Assembly (NCBI GenBank): GCA_037178975.1
Contig: JASJZH010000003.1
Coordinates: forward strand, 4,526,001-4,590,000
Direction of reading: 5' to 3'
Source: Oscheius tipulae
Taxonomy: Eukaryota; Nematoda; Chromadorea; Rhabditida; Rhabditidae
Length of the DNA: 64,000 nucleotides
Shown here: piece after piece, positions 23,136 to 33,932 of the stretch
Position numbering within the stretch: position 1 is the first letter of the stretch
How the letters are laid out: every line of letters begins with the position of its first letter
The notes under the pieces: generated by a model
What the model saw: the letters and a program-made list of their open reading frames with translations, nothing else
Told to the model about the DNA's origin: nothing
Database searches by the model: none
Program-made: the position numbers and the translations under genes

Positions 23136-23405
23136 AGCATCCGGTCCTCTCTGTAACTTATTTTTTTTGCTGAGGATATTTTTTGAGGTAAAAGTCTAGT
23201 TTGTTATATAGAAAGAAGTGAGATATTTTAGACAGTTGGGGAGTCAACTACAAAACTAATTTGTCAAACAAAACGGCTGAAACAACATTAGACGGTTCGG
23301 TGTAGAAACCGTTGTGTAAACTTTAGGTCTTTCCTCGTGCAAGAACCGGGTACGGTAGCGTTTTTCAATACGCAATCGCGACTTTTGCAAAACGTACATC
23401 GAACG

Positions 23406-23561
23406 ATGGCTGTTCCCTTATCTTCTCCCAGCCGTCGCCGTCCTTATATTCGTAATCTGGATGAACGTGACGAAGATGATAATTGCGAGTCGTACGATCA
23501 GTGCATCTCTGATCACAGAATGGCACGGGACAAGGAAAGTACTTTTTGGAGACGTCGCTGA
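23406..23561 (+). CDS. 51-aa charged protein, unknown
   Basis: A single-exon frame with a basic patch (SPSRRRPYIRN), an acidic patch (DERDEDDNCESYD) and a basic end (FWRRR). It runs head-to-head with the HMG-box gene (270 bp apart) and overlaps the last exon of the following minus-strand gene by 49 bp, tail-to-tail. The composition looks coding, but no family is recognised; one of the two overlapping frames may be spurious. Confidence 0.35.
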   Translation: MAVPLSSPSRRRPYIRNLDERDEDDNCESYDQCISDHRMARDKESTFWRRR

Positions 23562-24748
23562 TATCTGCGTTGGGAAAGTATCAAATACAAAACTAACTCC
23601 ATTGGAAAGACATCGCTAGCCCTTGTTCTACGAGGAACCTTTGAAGTCAGATCGATTTGAACAGCCTTGCGCTTTCTTGAGTTCTTTTGCCGAACGATTT
23701 TGACTTCATCTTGGTCGAGAGCTGATGTCACTGCAGGTGTTTCTTTGTTCACAGGCACGGTTTTGACTAATCGATTGAAGTGGCTTCTAGTCACTTTTAA
23801 ATACGGGGCTGTCTGCGCAAGTTTCGAAGTAGAATGACTTTGCTCAGTTTCAGTCGAAGTCGTCTGGGCATTTTCGTACTCCAGTAAATGTTCCGGCTCC
23901 TGTTTGATCGGCTTCAAAAGAATGTCAGGAAGTCCTTGTTTGAAGTCCTGCACCTGAATGAGAGCTGATTAGTGTTTGCACATGGGAAGTACCTGTCTTC
24001 CACTTCTGGTGACCATACCGTAGATTTCAGCTACGGTTTTTAGATCATCTGGTCGAGCTTCCTGGAAAGGACTTGGCAATTCCTGTTTGATCGAAACAAT
24101 GGCTACTGGTAAACCCCCCTTTATCTCGTGTGATCGTCGTCTTTGTTTGATCGAAGGAGACATTTTGGTATTCACCTAAAATAGATGCATGTCAAAATAC
24201 GATGAACGTACCACTAAACCGCTTCTCATGACTCTCGAATTGAGAGGAGTGTTCGTTTCTTCGACAATTTCCTGATTCACTGCTACAATATCCTTCTTTT
24301 GTTCGAGTGCATTATCCGACTTCAGCTTACTACTTGAGCGAAGAATGGGCTTAAATTTTTGTACTTGTACCTAGATTGTCACGCTTTTAGCTGAATACAT
24401 TCAAAGAATACTTGTTCGTGCTTTTTAGAAAATTGAGGAGTCGATTTCGCAGAAATGTCGGACATTTGTGACGGCATCGATATACTCAAAAACGTCCTTG
24501 TTGCAGAAATAGGTTTTGCAAAGGTGATTCTTTTTTGAGCCTGCTGAGAAACTACAGTTGGCTTAGTTTTGGCGGAGTGGAATCTCCTCGAGAAATTGTC
24601 TGGAATTAACAAATAAATTGAAAGCAGAAAGCTAACCTATCGTCGATCCATTACTGTTTGTCGAGACTTTCCCACGAGTTTTACCTTTGTTGATTATCGT
24701 GGATAAAGTAGCCTTCCTCTTTTGACGAACTTGCTTCTTTTTTCCCAT
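23513..24748 (-). CDS. Disordered nuclear protein with repeated SUMO-type motifs
   Basis: Six or so exons give about 330 aa of low-complexity, Lys/Ser/Thr-rich sequence. An N-terminal GKKKQVRQKRK is a strong nuclear localisation signal. IKQE occurs twice (SIKQELPSPF and PIKQEPEHLL), matching the psi-K-x-E SUMO-acceptor consensus. A short unit of the type V-[MT]-R-S-[GH] appears three times (RVMRSG, MVTRSGRQ, KVTRSHF). The start ATG follows CTTTCAG by 2 nt. No domain is recognised; a chromatin or kinetochore scaffold would fit the composition, as inference only. Confidence 0.5.
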
Positions 24749-25270
24749 TTCTGAAAGTCAGCGCATGTCAGTGAAACTTAAGAGGTATAATAAAATAACG
24801 GGTTGTGGCCTTCTAACAAATAATTGAGTGAACAAGGCAAAAAAACCGTCTGCGAGCAGAAGAATAAGCGAAACCGAAAAAGTAAGTCCTTTAACATTTC
24901 ACTGCATGTTATGCGCGTCGCCACTTTTTCAAACTGGGCGGAAATGCCGCTCGTTTTCTTAAGTACAGTATCCTACAGAAATCCTGGTTTAAACCGATTT
25001 TGGCACTGAATACCGTATACCCTACATTAATCTATAGAGCAGCTAGAGAATTAATTTTGAATTCCCGCCCTCGAAATAGGAAATTGACGCGAGGAAGATT
25101 GGTGAGGTCTTTTGCGTGGGCGTAACACGCCGTGATATAGCTCTCGCCAAAATCACTTCCAAAATCGAGTCCTGTGATGGTCTCGCAACGAACTACCCCC
25201 GCGAATTTTCGGAACTCGGTACATTGATTTCAACTTTTCTATTTGACAATTTACATCATTTCTCTCAAAA
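24749..25270. other. Intergenic region
   Basis: About 520 bp between two divergent starts. It holds scattered short ORFs and an AT-rich stretch with TACAGTATCC-type repeats, and nothing I can assign. Confidence 0.3.
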
Positions 25271-25583
25271 ATGGACGCCTATATGAGCGCTAACGCTGAT
25301 GATGACTTTTCCGGTGAGTATACAATTGGAATTCCTGTGAAAAAGCGCCGTCGTCGATCACGTGAATCCCCATAAAGAAAAAAACGGTGTTCACTTGTCT
25401 TGTCGGAAAAACGGTTCTTGTCGGAAAAACGGACCCGAAGACACTCTGTAGTGCAAAGCAGCATGAAAATTAGTAAAGAGACCTTTTAGGCATAGACTTA
25501 TGTCCAATTCAATTCACCAATGTGAGCAGGGCTAGGATTGTGACCAGGATTGTGACCAGAATTGTAACAACGTCTACAAGCTG
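25271..25583 (+). CDS. Small protein with a triplicated RIVT tetrapeptide (uncertain)
   Basis: Exon 25271-25312 ends in a strong GTGAGTAT donor. Splicing to CCTTTTAG at about 25491 keeps the frame and yields some 44 aa, ending in RIVT repeated three times, encoded by an imperfect 12-bp tandem repeat (about 25529-25568). The intron itself contains a direct repeat of CTTGTCGGAAAAACGG (twice near 25399-25432). No family recognised. AATAAA follows at 25703-25708. Confidence 0.35.
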
Positions 25584-25677
25584 AATAACTTGGGCTATAC
25601 AGTTAGAAGAACAAAAAATGCATGTCTTGTTAACGCTTGTCTAGCTGTTCCTCGAATTTCTCGACTTCACTTTTTTA

Positions 25678-25825
25678 ATCGATTTACACTTGTGCTCTTG
25701 TCAATAAAGTACTGGGCAGAGCATGTGCAGCACCGAGACAAAACTCATAACCAACAAGTCACAACTTTTCAGATAAGACAGGCATATACCCGATCTTATC
25801 TTGCTCGCTTCCATGAATTCTAGAG
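25678..25825 (+). repeat. Direct repeat, copy 1 (3' UTR plus 5' flank of the small tandem gene)
   Basis: This stretch is similar, at roughly three bases in four, to 26252-26395. It includes the AATAAAGTA(C/T)TGGGC signal, CATAACCAACAA, ACTTTTCAGATAAGACAGG and the start-codon context TTCCATG. It marks a tandem duplication with a unit of about 575 bp. Confidence 0.8.
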
Positions 25826-26259
25826 GCAATACGAGACTACCGAGGGAGTTCAATGACGCTAAGCCAGAAAGGACGACCCAATCTCAACAGGCTGGGGTGA
25901 GTTCTATGCTGTTTTTCCCATTTCAAGTCAGAGATAACCAGCAACAAGTAGTAGCAACTCTAAGAGATCGTGAACTGTCGTCCGATTCACAGCTCTTTTG
26001 TTTTACATTGCCGCGAGACTCAGTACCATACACTAACTAGTACATTGAATCCTCAGTAGTATAAGGCGCCGATCTACGAATTGTTGAAGAAAGCTCTTTT
26101 CGGTTTATTAATGGACCCTTGCAGGCAGCAAGAGACGCTCAGCAACCACAGGAGATCGAACGTCAAATCAATCGTCTGGATCTAACAGATGACGAGAGGC
26201 AAAGGGTTCGTATCCAACAAGAGCTGGCGAACCTTGAAGCAGGACGTCATAACAATTGA
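25813..26259 (+). CDS. Gln-rich small protein, tandem copy 1
   Basis: The ATG at 25813 opens a frame of Arg/Asn/Gln-rich residues. A donor at about 25948 (CAACAA/GTAGTAG) joins to TTGCAG near 26124, then a helical segment IERQINRLDLTDDERQRV and the stop at 26257-26259. The product is about 90 aa and unrecognised. AATAAA at 26280-26285 lies inside the second copy of the repeat unit. Confidence 0.45.
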
Positions 26260-26395
26260 TTTACATTTGTTTTCTCGTAAATAAAGTATTGGGCGGAGTA
26301 CGTGAAGAATGCCTCATAACCAACAAACCACAACTTTTCAGATAAGACAGGAACACACGCGATCTCGCCTTGCTTGTTTCCATGGGTTCAAGATT
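26252..26395 (+). repeat. Direct repeat, copy 2, cut by a transposon
   Basis: Second copy of the unit at 25678-25825. It runs up to the start codon ATGGGTTCAAGA (26382-26393) and then breaks at the fold-back element. Confidence 0.8.
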
Positions 26396-26396
26396 A
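26382..26396 (+). pseudogene. Start of tandem copy 2, truncated after four codons
   Basis: ATG-Gly-Ser-Arg aligns with the ATG-Asn-Ser-Arg of the intact copy. The next bases belong to the fold-back element, and no continuation is found beyond it. Confidence 0.5.
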
Positions 26397-26815
26397 TCGC
26401 TCTACTACTAAAGTGCAATGATGTCCGTTCGTCCGTCCGTTTGTGCGTCACCACGAGAAAAAAGCTGGCAATTCATTGCATGTCAAGGATTAAGTTGACA
26501 AGTCAGCTTTGGGGAAACTTGGGAGCCTAGACTATTAGAGAAGCGGCGCAGCCGCCTGTTATCGATGCTAAGTCAAGACTAAAGGACGGCTGGTCTAATT
26601 TCTAATCAGCTGTCGACGGCAGCTTCGCAGCCCTTTGAACTTGACTTAGATCACAGGCGACTGCGCTGCTTCCTCAGCAACAGACGTTTTCTTTACAGCT
26701 GGCTCGGCCTTGTCTCTTGACACCAGTGTTTTTGGGTACTAGTCTTAACAGGCGGACATCATGACAGACAGACGGACGGACACCAATGCGCTTTAGTAAA
26801 GAAAGATGCGCAATA
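26396..26815. mobile_element. Fold-back (long inverted-repeat) non-autonomous element
   Basis: The two halves are imperfect reverse complements. CTACTACTAAAGTGCAATGA with TGTCCGTCCG-type repeats at the left faces ACCAATGCGCTTTAGTAAAG at the right end. Inside, GCGGCGCAGCCGCCTGTTATC (left, about 26543-26563) pairs with GATCACAGGCGACTGCGCTG (right, about 26650-26669). No transposase is encoded. The end CTCTACTACTAAAG resembles the 5' end of Helitrons, and a second copy at 46.6 kb starts A/TCTCTACTACTAAAG. Two opposed Helitron-like ends or a MITE are both possible. Confidence 0.7.
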
Positions 26816-27208
26816 GTCTGTGTGTTTGTGTGTGTGTCTGCAGACCAGTGGGAGTACTGCGTCGTCATGGTCACATTTGAGCAAACCGTGACTATTTGTT
26901 TTCTTGCTCCTAGAGGTACCTACAAGTTTTTCATGACAGCAGGCTATCGGATCGTCTCCGTGTGTCAGAGCTCAAATACCTGTATTCCATTGTAGACAAA
27001 CTGGATAGACAAACGAAAGTGTCCCGAATACTCTCACCGATTACGGTTGACCAATGGTGAAATCAAAGCTTTATTTTTAGTGGAAAGGGATGTGATTAAT
27101 ACATAGTTTGACCCATATTTGTATGAGAATGACTGGAAGTCGCAAAATTGTCCAAATCGGATATGGAAGGTGACATGGCTTATTGGGTACATTTATACTG
27201 AGAAATCT

Positions 27209-29594
27209 CTACAAAACGAGGGAAAAGACGAAAGTGAATGTGGAAAATGTTACGAACGAAGACGTACTTCTTTGTGCTTCTGGTCTGCTGACATGAACCA
27301 ACTGACTAGCTTTCAAAAACTGACTCTGACAGGCGTAATCCCCGTCATCGTCCATTGTTGCTGACCTAAAATGGAAATAACAGTCTCTGGACAATTCGAC
27401 TACCTTATTCGAACAGTATGGACAACCACTCCCGTAGCTCTCTTGACTTTCCACACGTATTCTGAAACGCTCGTGACTGACTAACATCGTTATTGTGGAG
27501 ATTAGTATCCCGCAGTGAATTAATCCCGTTACGGATTCGAAACGATAAAGACCTACTGGCTGTATTGTTGAGGTTAAGCGTCTGGCCGTCTCGGGTCCAA
27601 AGGATGTCATCCTCGGCTGAATCCCCAAGTGCTACAGTACAGTTCAAGAGAACTTCATCGCCACTCATGTTGGCCATCAGTTTGGCAGTTTTCTCTGAGA
27701 AGAATGAAAAGGTTTGGATATAACTTACTCGAGATCATTGGAGACGGTGTCGGAGCCTCTTTGACCTCCAAGTAGACAGCAAAAACACTGCTAACTGGTT
27801 CAGTATTGGTTTCGCACAAATAGCAACCAGAATCGCTGATTTCAGTTCGTCTGCAAATTGGAATCTTTTGACAAGTAGTTCTCTCTACGAAGTTGGCTCA
27901 AGAGGCTTGTGACACCCCTCCGAGGTAATCCCATTGGACGAGTATCCCTGCTGATTGAGGATCCAGGAGTGCAAATCGTGTGGAACAAACTCTTATCTTA
28001 TGTCTTTGTAGACCCTTCGAGTGAATGACCGTAACACAACACTCCTATTGTTTGGGACCCGATGTTAGATGCGCCATTTGGCAGCTCGACCACTTATGAA
28101 TCATGTATGCTAATGAGATACGCCAGGTTGTGTCCTCTTCCACAATATTGTTGTGCAAACCTGATTATGAGGATCCAATCCTCGTCTGTTTTCTTCGAGA
28201 CTTGGAATCTCGGGTCACTGGTGAACGACTGCAGTCCGGCTGTCAATAGAGCCTGGTCGGCTGCTCTTGTCCATGCCACCTGAAATGGATCAAATCGAAT
28301 GAGCTTTGGCTTTGACCGCCGTTGTGAATGCGCACAGACTGGCTGACTGCACCTTTTTGCAAACCTCTAGCCCCTAATTAGCATAATTAATTGACAGGTG
28401 CCGAGACGGCAAGACAATCCCCCCAGAGGACACTCTAATTACATAAGGAGTCATTTAAGATTGAGGCCCTTTTTCGACTCTGAATATACGTTGCCATCGA
28501 GTCAGAATGCAGTAGTAAGTTTTTATTCTAGTACCTGCTGTCCAGATCCTTTCCTAGTTTTGCAATGAAGATAGGCTGGTTGTTGAGAATGTACAGTGAC
28601 GATGTTCTGTGAAGGACTCTCAATAGTCGCACGTTCTTGTCTCAAACATTGAAGAATCTCGGTCGACACAGCAGATCCTGAAATCTTAGTAATAGCCTCC
28701 ATCCGAGAGAATTAGCCTCATATGTCCACTCTCGTCGTTCCGGTCAACTTCCGATCAGAAGTGCGTAGCTATCAAAATGCAAATGGGCACTCGTCAAAAG
28801 CAGTGTTGACAGGCTGTGAAAGCTGCCGCCAAATTGGAATGAAGAGAGGGGTCTGCGATCCCGAGAGACGGTTCACTATCGCGAGAACGCCTTCTTCGAT
28901 TTTGGACAATAATTGCCCTCAGCTTTGATTTATGCATGTGCAGCCAACGACAGCAGGGGCGTCACTTCGAACCACCCGTAATTGTCACTAAATTCCAATC
29001 CGCGATGTCTGCTGCTGTACACTAGTCTCTGGTCTGTTGTATAAATAAACATTTCTTGTTTTGTCCTCGAACGTTTTTGAGAACGCAAATGTTGCCGAAA
29101 ACTCTGTTAGGGCCCTTCCTGGATAGAGGACAAGTGCCGCTACCTAACGGAACAAATGTAGCATTTGGGTTAGTGAGTTCCATCTCTGAATGAATGATAT
29201 TCCCCGGTGGCCAGGAGCGGAGATGGGCAACGACAAACAGATAATAGACATACGGAGACCTTCTGAGGAGAAGGGCAATCTCAACTCTCCCGTTCCACCA
29301 GTTGTCAGTCAGCGGCATGGTCAACAGTGGAGACTAATTCCGAGATAAACAGTCGGCGGCGGTAACCCTCTAAACTCTAATCCCAACCTATCAGGTTACC
29401 GTAATCCGGTAAAGAAACACCTGCTAACAATGGATGGAGAGACTAATGAGGTCATTTGAATGGGTTGTCACAACTATCCTCAACATGCTCACCCTGGACT
29501 ACTGTATTTTTTGTAGCAACTTTCATTTGGAAAATAGGAAAAGAGACTCACCATAACCGACAAAAAGTAAAGCAATAACATGATAGGGAAGCAT
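27209..29594 (-). CDS. zig-8: Two-Ig-domain cell-surface receptor, ZIG-8 / Dpr-like
   Basis: A signal-peptide exon (about 29550-29594, MLPYHVIALLFVGY) and about six more exons encode two immunoglobulin domains. Ig1 (about 28530-28680, 28155-28280, 27730-27850) has QNIVTVHSQQPAYLHCKT, VAWTRAADQALLTAG, RFQVSKKTDEDWILII and DSGCYLCETNTEP. This is the pattern of insect Dpr proteins and their nematode counterpart ZIG-8: Cys, Trp, a Leu-x-x-G turn, DW-x-L-x-I and DSGxYxC. Ig2 (27.2-27.7 kb) has LLNCTV, ILWTRDG and DDDGDYAC. A hydrophobic C-terminus after a Thr/Ser stretch fits a GPI anchor. Such receptors specify neuronal contacts and axon position. Three introns are 250-870 nt, far longer than elsewhere in the window, as is common in neuronal genes. 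Confidence 0.8.
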
Positions 29595-29823
29595 AGGAAC
29601 GACGAAGAACAGAGTCGACTTCTTCTGGTAGTCGTGAAATTGAGGCCGAGCAGGCGGTCCTCTCCCAGACCCCGCCCCTTCTTGCCCGGAAGGTCAACAA
29701 TTCTGTTTGACTCGCTGCGCGAGAAATGAGATAATCACCCGTCCAGTGAAAGTACTCATCCTCGCTGATCCAATTAGTTGACTCACCGATGGTCCTCTCA
29801 TAGGGAGACTGAAGAGGAGCCAG
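29595..29823. promoter_or_regulatory. Head-to-head intergenic region, probable shared promoter
   Basis: This 229-bp gap lies between the zig-8-like start (minus) and a small plus-strand gene. It contains a GC-rich block (GACCCCGCCCCTTC, about 29669-29682) of the kind bound by Sp/KLF factors. The assignment rests on position and composition only. Confidence 0.35.
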
Positions 29824-30098
29824 ATGAGTTCGAGTGTCCCTTGCATTAGAAAAGTTACTGAAATCGCTGAAATTTGGAAGTGTTTTTACGAGTCTTGAGA
29901 CAACTGGTAGTGAGGGATCGTCTGTCCAGGGCTATTATTTCCCCTGTTGCGATATTTGTACAAATCTCGGCTACTGGCAGCCAGTCTCCCGTTGCTTATT
30001 GTCACTTTTGGAGGCCGAGAAAGCAAAGACTAGCCTTTATGGCTGCTTACTCTTCCGCAACGTTGCTTCGAGTGATTGCGGGAATAATGAGCAAATGA
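29824..30098 (+). CDS. Small hydrophobic protein, unknown
   Basis: Exons 29824-29879 and 29930-30098 join in frame to 74 aa. The product has an amphipathic start, a hydrophobic segment AIISPVAIFVQIS, a basic loop (FWRPRKQR) and a second hydrophobic helix ending in MSK. Size and layout resemble small mitochondrial inner-membrane subunits, but no family is recognised. It ends 39 bp from the gankyrin stop codon on the opposite strand. Confidence 0.4.
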
Positions 30099-30105
30099 CG
30101 TAAAA

Positions 30106-30111
30106 TTTATT
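30106..30111 (-). terminator. Polyadenylation signal AATAAA (minus)
   Basis: TTTATT on the plus strand, 26 nt beyond the gankyrin stop codon. Confidence 0.5.
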
Positions 30112-30136
30112 CAACAAAATTATATGCATGTTTTGT

Positions 30137-31041
30137 TCACAGTTCCATTTTACTAGCTCGTTCTTCAGCCTTCTTCAACTTTGTACGCAAAGCCGAGGTC
30201 TGGACAACACTGAGCGGAGTCTTTTTGTCCTAAATTGGTTGTTGGAAGAGAATAAATCATAGTCTACTCTGTTTTCAATTTCGAGCTGAGCTCCCTTCAT
30301 TACAAGCGCGATGGCAACATCTTCTCTTCCCTCTTCGCAGGCAACGTATCTACAACAAACTTTTGAGTTCGAAAGAAGCTGCTCAACGAAAAGAGAAAAA
30401 ATAACTTACAAAGGGGTATTGCCTTCGCTATCTTGCATATCCACTCGAATTTTCTGATGGGCCAACATCATGTGCACAATCTGTTCGTGGCCTTGACTAG
30501 CAGCTCTGTGCAACGGAGTCGACTGATACTTGTCACAAGAATTGATATCGGCTCCGTTCTCAATGAGAAGGTGAACAATCTGAATGAATTTGTATTTTGC
30601 AAGAAAAAAAGGAAACCTCTCTGTGGTTTTTACTGGCAGCGTAATGAAGAGACGACTGTCCATTCTTGTTCGCCGCGTTAACATTGACTTGTGGCAGTGA
30701 GAGAAGATGACGAACAAGAGATGTTCGTCCAGCCGAGCAAGCGATCATCAAAGGAGTCCAGCCGAGCTCATCAGGACAATCGATAGCTTCGGGATTCATG
30801 TTGCACGCGTATTGAAAGATCTGAAGACATCCGCCTACAGCAGCATAATGTTCAGTTCCACGGTTAGAGTCGTCACGGGCAGTGAGTAGACCTTCTTGAC
30901 GAGTCAATAGACGTTTGGCATCCTGAATAATTCTTCTTGCTCAATACGTGGAAGACTCACGTCTTCTTTGCCCTCTCTGAGAAAATCCGACAATTGCCGA
31001 AGCAAGTCAGAAATCTTCGGCTTTTTTATTTCATTCGACAT
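30137..31041 (-). CDS. PSMD10: 26S proteasome assembly chaperone gankyrin (ankyrin repeats)
   Basis: Five exons encode about 230 aa (human 226). Ankyrin repeats run through most of the protein: DELGWTPLMIACSAGR, NKNGQSSLHYAASKNH, DKYQSTPLHRAASQGHEQIV, DSEGNTPLYVACEEGREDVA and a final KKTPLSV. They show the TPLHxAA and G-A-D-I-N consensus. Gankyrin/p28 binds the Rpt3 ATPase and chaperones assembly of the proteasome base. The start ATG follows GCCTTTAG directly. It is the last of four minus-strand genes spaced 150-190 bp apart (UBE2K, COX17, BNIP1, PSMD10). Confidence 0.85.
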
Positions 31042-31190
31042 CTAAAGGCATAGACAAGGCCAAAAAAGGAACTAAAGGGACGTTCGTAAGGTGAAAGCCA
31101 GAAAACAACAAACAAGTCCAAGAAAAATTAGTTTATGCACATCAATACCTACAGACACCGGCGACGTTCCCAAAAATGGCAGTGGCGCAG

Positions 31191-32086
31191 CTAAAATATC
31201 CAGAATTTTGAAATGATTCGTTTTTGTAGAATATAATAAATGACAAGAAAGTAGCAAATCATGGCCAGAGCGATGAGAATTTTGTCTGTCAGCTCTCGAC
31301 GTTCATACTTGGATAGCAACTTGTTTCCAGTCTAAATCGATCAGCTACTTGGAAAAAACTTACGAAAATACCTGTATATGTCCAGCTTGAGACTCGTATT
31401 CGCCATGTGTTTGAGCCAAAACGGTACTGGAATGAACCAGGCTATCCATTGTCTGTTCGCTGTGAGCTACTTGCTGTCCCATTCTGGCTACCAGATCGGA
31501 CAATTTTTCCGTGGTCTGAAAACAAATTTCCCACGAATAACAAGGTGATTGACCTTCTTCGCGTTTTCTTGAACCGTAGTTTGATCCTGTTCACGACGTC
31601 TTTGCTCAAAATCTCCACTGAGCAGACTACTACGGGCATGTTCGGCTGAAAATCTGAGATGAAGCAGAAGTGGACAAGCTTACAGATTCTCTTTTTAGCA
31701 CTAACTGTAGCCTTTCTCATTTGTTTCGTGTTTTCTTCGAGTTCACGCGTATGTCGTTCTATCTCATTGTTCAACTTCAGCTGCTCTGATCGCGATGGCA
31801 TCTAAAGCAATTTTACCCTGAAAATGGTCTCACCCGTGGAACTAAAGTAGATATCGAGTCGATTTTGGCGCGGAGTGAAGCCAGCAACGTTTTGATCTCC
31901 TTCGTTTCTTCGAGTAAACAACGTTCTTCTGATACGCTTCGACTAAAAAGCAAAGTACAGAATGGCTTTTTGAAGAGCGTACCTGACAGCAGTAATCCTC
32001 TGCTTGGCCATGGTATCTAGCCGAAGAATCTCCTGATTTAGGAGATGGACCTCGAGAATGACCCGATCTGATGCAGCCCGAGCCAT
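31191..32086 (-). CDS. BNIP1: SNARE Sec20 / BNIP1
   Basis: About 230 aa over six short-intron exons. The N-terminal half is helical. The SNARE-like Sec20 domain (about 31270-31610) has QNAKK-TTEKLSDL, AHSEQTMDSLVHSS and the near-invariant LLSKYERRELTDKILIALA just before a single C-terminal membrane anchor (ICYFLVIYYIL). This matches BNIP1/Sec20, the Qb-SNARE for Golgi-to-ER retrograde fusion with syntaxin 18 and Use1; BNIP1 also acts in mitophagy and apoptosis. The start follows TTTTCCTAG by 2 nt. It lies 192 bp downstream of COX17 and 149 bp upstream of gankyrin on the same strand. Confidence 0.85.
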
Positions 32087-32179
32087 TTCTAGGAAAAGAG
32101 TTATACACATTTCAGAGCATGGAAATAGTCAGCTGTTCAACGCCTTGAGCTCGTTTCAATATGGATATGTCTAGAGTCT

Positions 32180-32185
32180 TTTATT
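32180..32185 (-). terminator. Polyadenylation signal AATAAA (minus)
   Basis: TTTATT on the plus strand between COX17 and BNIP1, 94 nt after the COX17 stop and 94 nt before the BNIP1 start; this is typical of an operon intercistronic region. Confidence 0.55.
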
Positions 32186-32278
32186 TACTAACAATATATA
32201 AACTCAACAAACAAAACGAACTAATGAAAAACAACGAACTAAAGCTATTCTTGAGTGTCTTCATCTGTCGTACCCAGA

Positions 32279-32505
32279 TCAAATGTTGAAACCGGCGGCC
32301 CTCATGCACTCCTTATGAGCTTCAATCAATTTTCCACAACGTTCTTCTCCGTTTTCGATGATGCACTGATCTCGTATCTGAACGTGTTCAAGTCTTCATT
32401 AGGCGGACAGAAATTTACCCTTTTAGTCTCTGGACAAGCGCAACAGGCCTTTAATTTTTTTTCCCCTTCGGCAGGAACCGATGTCTTCGGCTTTTCTTCT
32501 GGCAT
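32279..32505 (-). CDS. COX17: Cytochrome c oxidase copper chaperone COX17
   Basis: Two exons (intron with donor GGGTAAAT, acceptor TTCAG) give about 62 aa, the normal family length. The signature [11 protein letters not shown] holds the adjacent Cys pair and the Cys-Pro that bind Cu(I). The second exon gives [17 protein letters not shown] and [10 protein letters not shown], completing the twin CX9C hairpin. COX17 hands copper to SCO1 and COX11 in the intermembrane space. The start follows ATTGTAG by one base. A longer upstream frame exists, but its extra residues do not belong to the family. Confidence 0.92.
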
Positions 32506-32665
32506 CCTACAATCCGTAGCTATGAAGACAACACACACTACAAAGGGATGTGAATGACAAAAGCATGTAGGTTTGATATCACTCAGGTGCGCATGTTTTA
32601 TTTGGGACAATGATCAAACATGAAACAATAAGACACGATGAGAAAATACCGGATGTATTTTGATT

Positions 32666-33388
<723 letters not shown>

Positions 33389-33932
33389 CTTTGGCTGAAA
33401 AATGTGAGTAAAACAGAAATAGAGATTAGGCAATATTTAGTTGTATGCAGCGAAAAGAATGTATAGCAAAAGCAAACGATGTTATCGAATTATATCAACC
33501 AGGACCGGTACCATACTGTGGCCAAGACTGCAGAGCTTACAAAACGGACCTGGAACGAATTTGTATAAGAAGTTACCAGGTGTCACTATCGGGATCGACT
33601 TTTTTCTGCTATTGCTTAAAACATTTGCATAATTTGTGAACTGGTTCGGTATTTCTCGGCACCAAAGCCATAAAAAAATAAAAAAGAAGGCAAAATGCAG
33701 GAGACAAGGAAATGCGGAGGGAAAAAAAACAAGACGGCGTAGGAGGCTGTAAAAATATTTCAAACTCCAAAAGAAGCGGGCTCATTTATGACGCAGCCAA
33801 GAGCCAATGGCTTGCAATTGGACCCGACGGAGATTTGCGTACCTCGACCAAAGTCATTTCAACGCCATCCAAAGTCACGTGTCTTTCACTTTATTCACTA
33901 ACCAAACTGACTTTTCCACTTTTTTCAGTGTA
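33389..33932. other. Divergent intergenic region between UBE2K and MLX
   Basis: This 544-bp region holds a plausible short plus-strand frame (33445-33573, with CGQDCRAYKTDLERIC, ending at a GTGTCACT donor). It could be a 5' exon of MLX or an independent micro-gene. It has no further support. Promoters for both flanking genes should lie here; CACGTG-like TCACGTGTC occurs at about 33874. Confidence 0.3.

Noticed and set aside
29022-29324. 100-aa minus-strand ORF inside the zig-8-like gene
   Set aside because: It lies within the first long intron, and no donor or acceptor connects it to the flanking exons in frame.
33445-33573. Plus-strand Cys-containing ORF as a separate gene
   Set aside because: The frame is short and its donor has no identified partner exon; it could be a 5' exon of MLX, so it is left as a remark.
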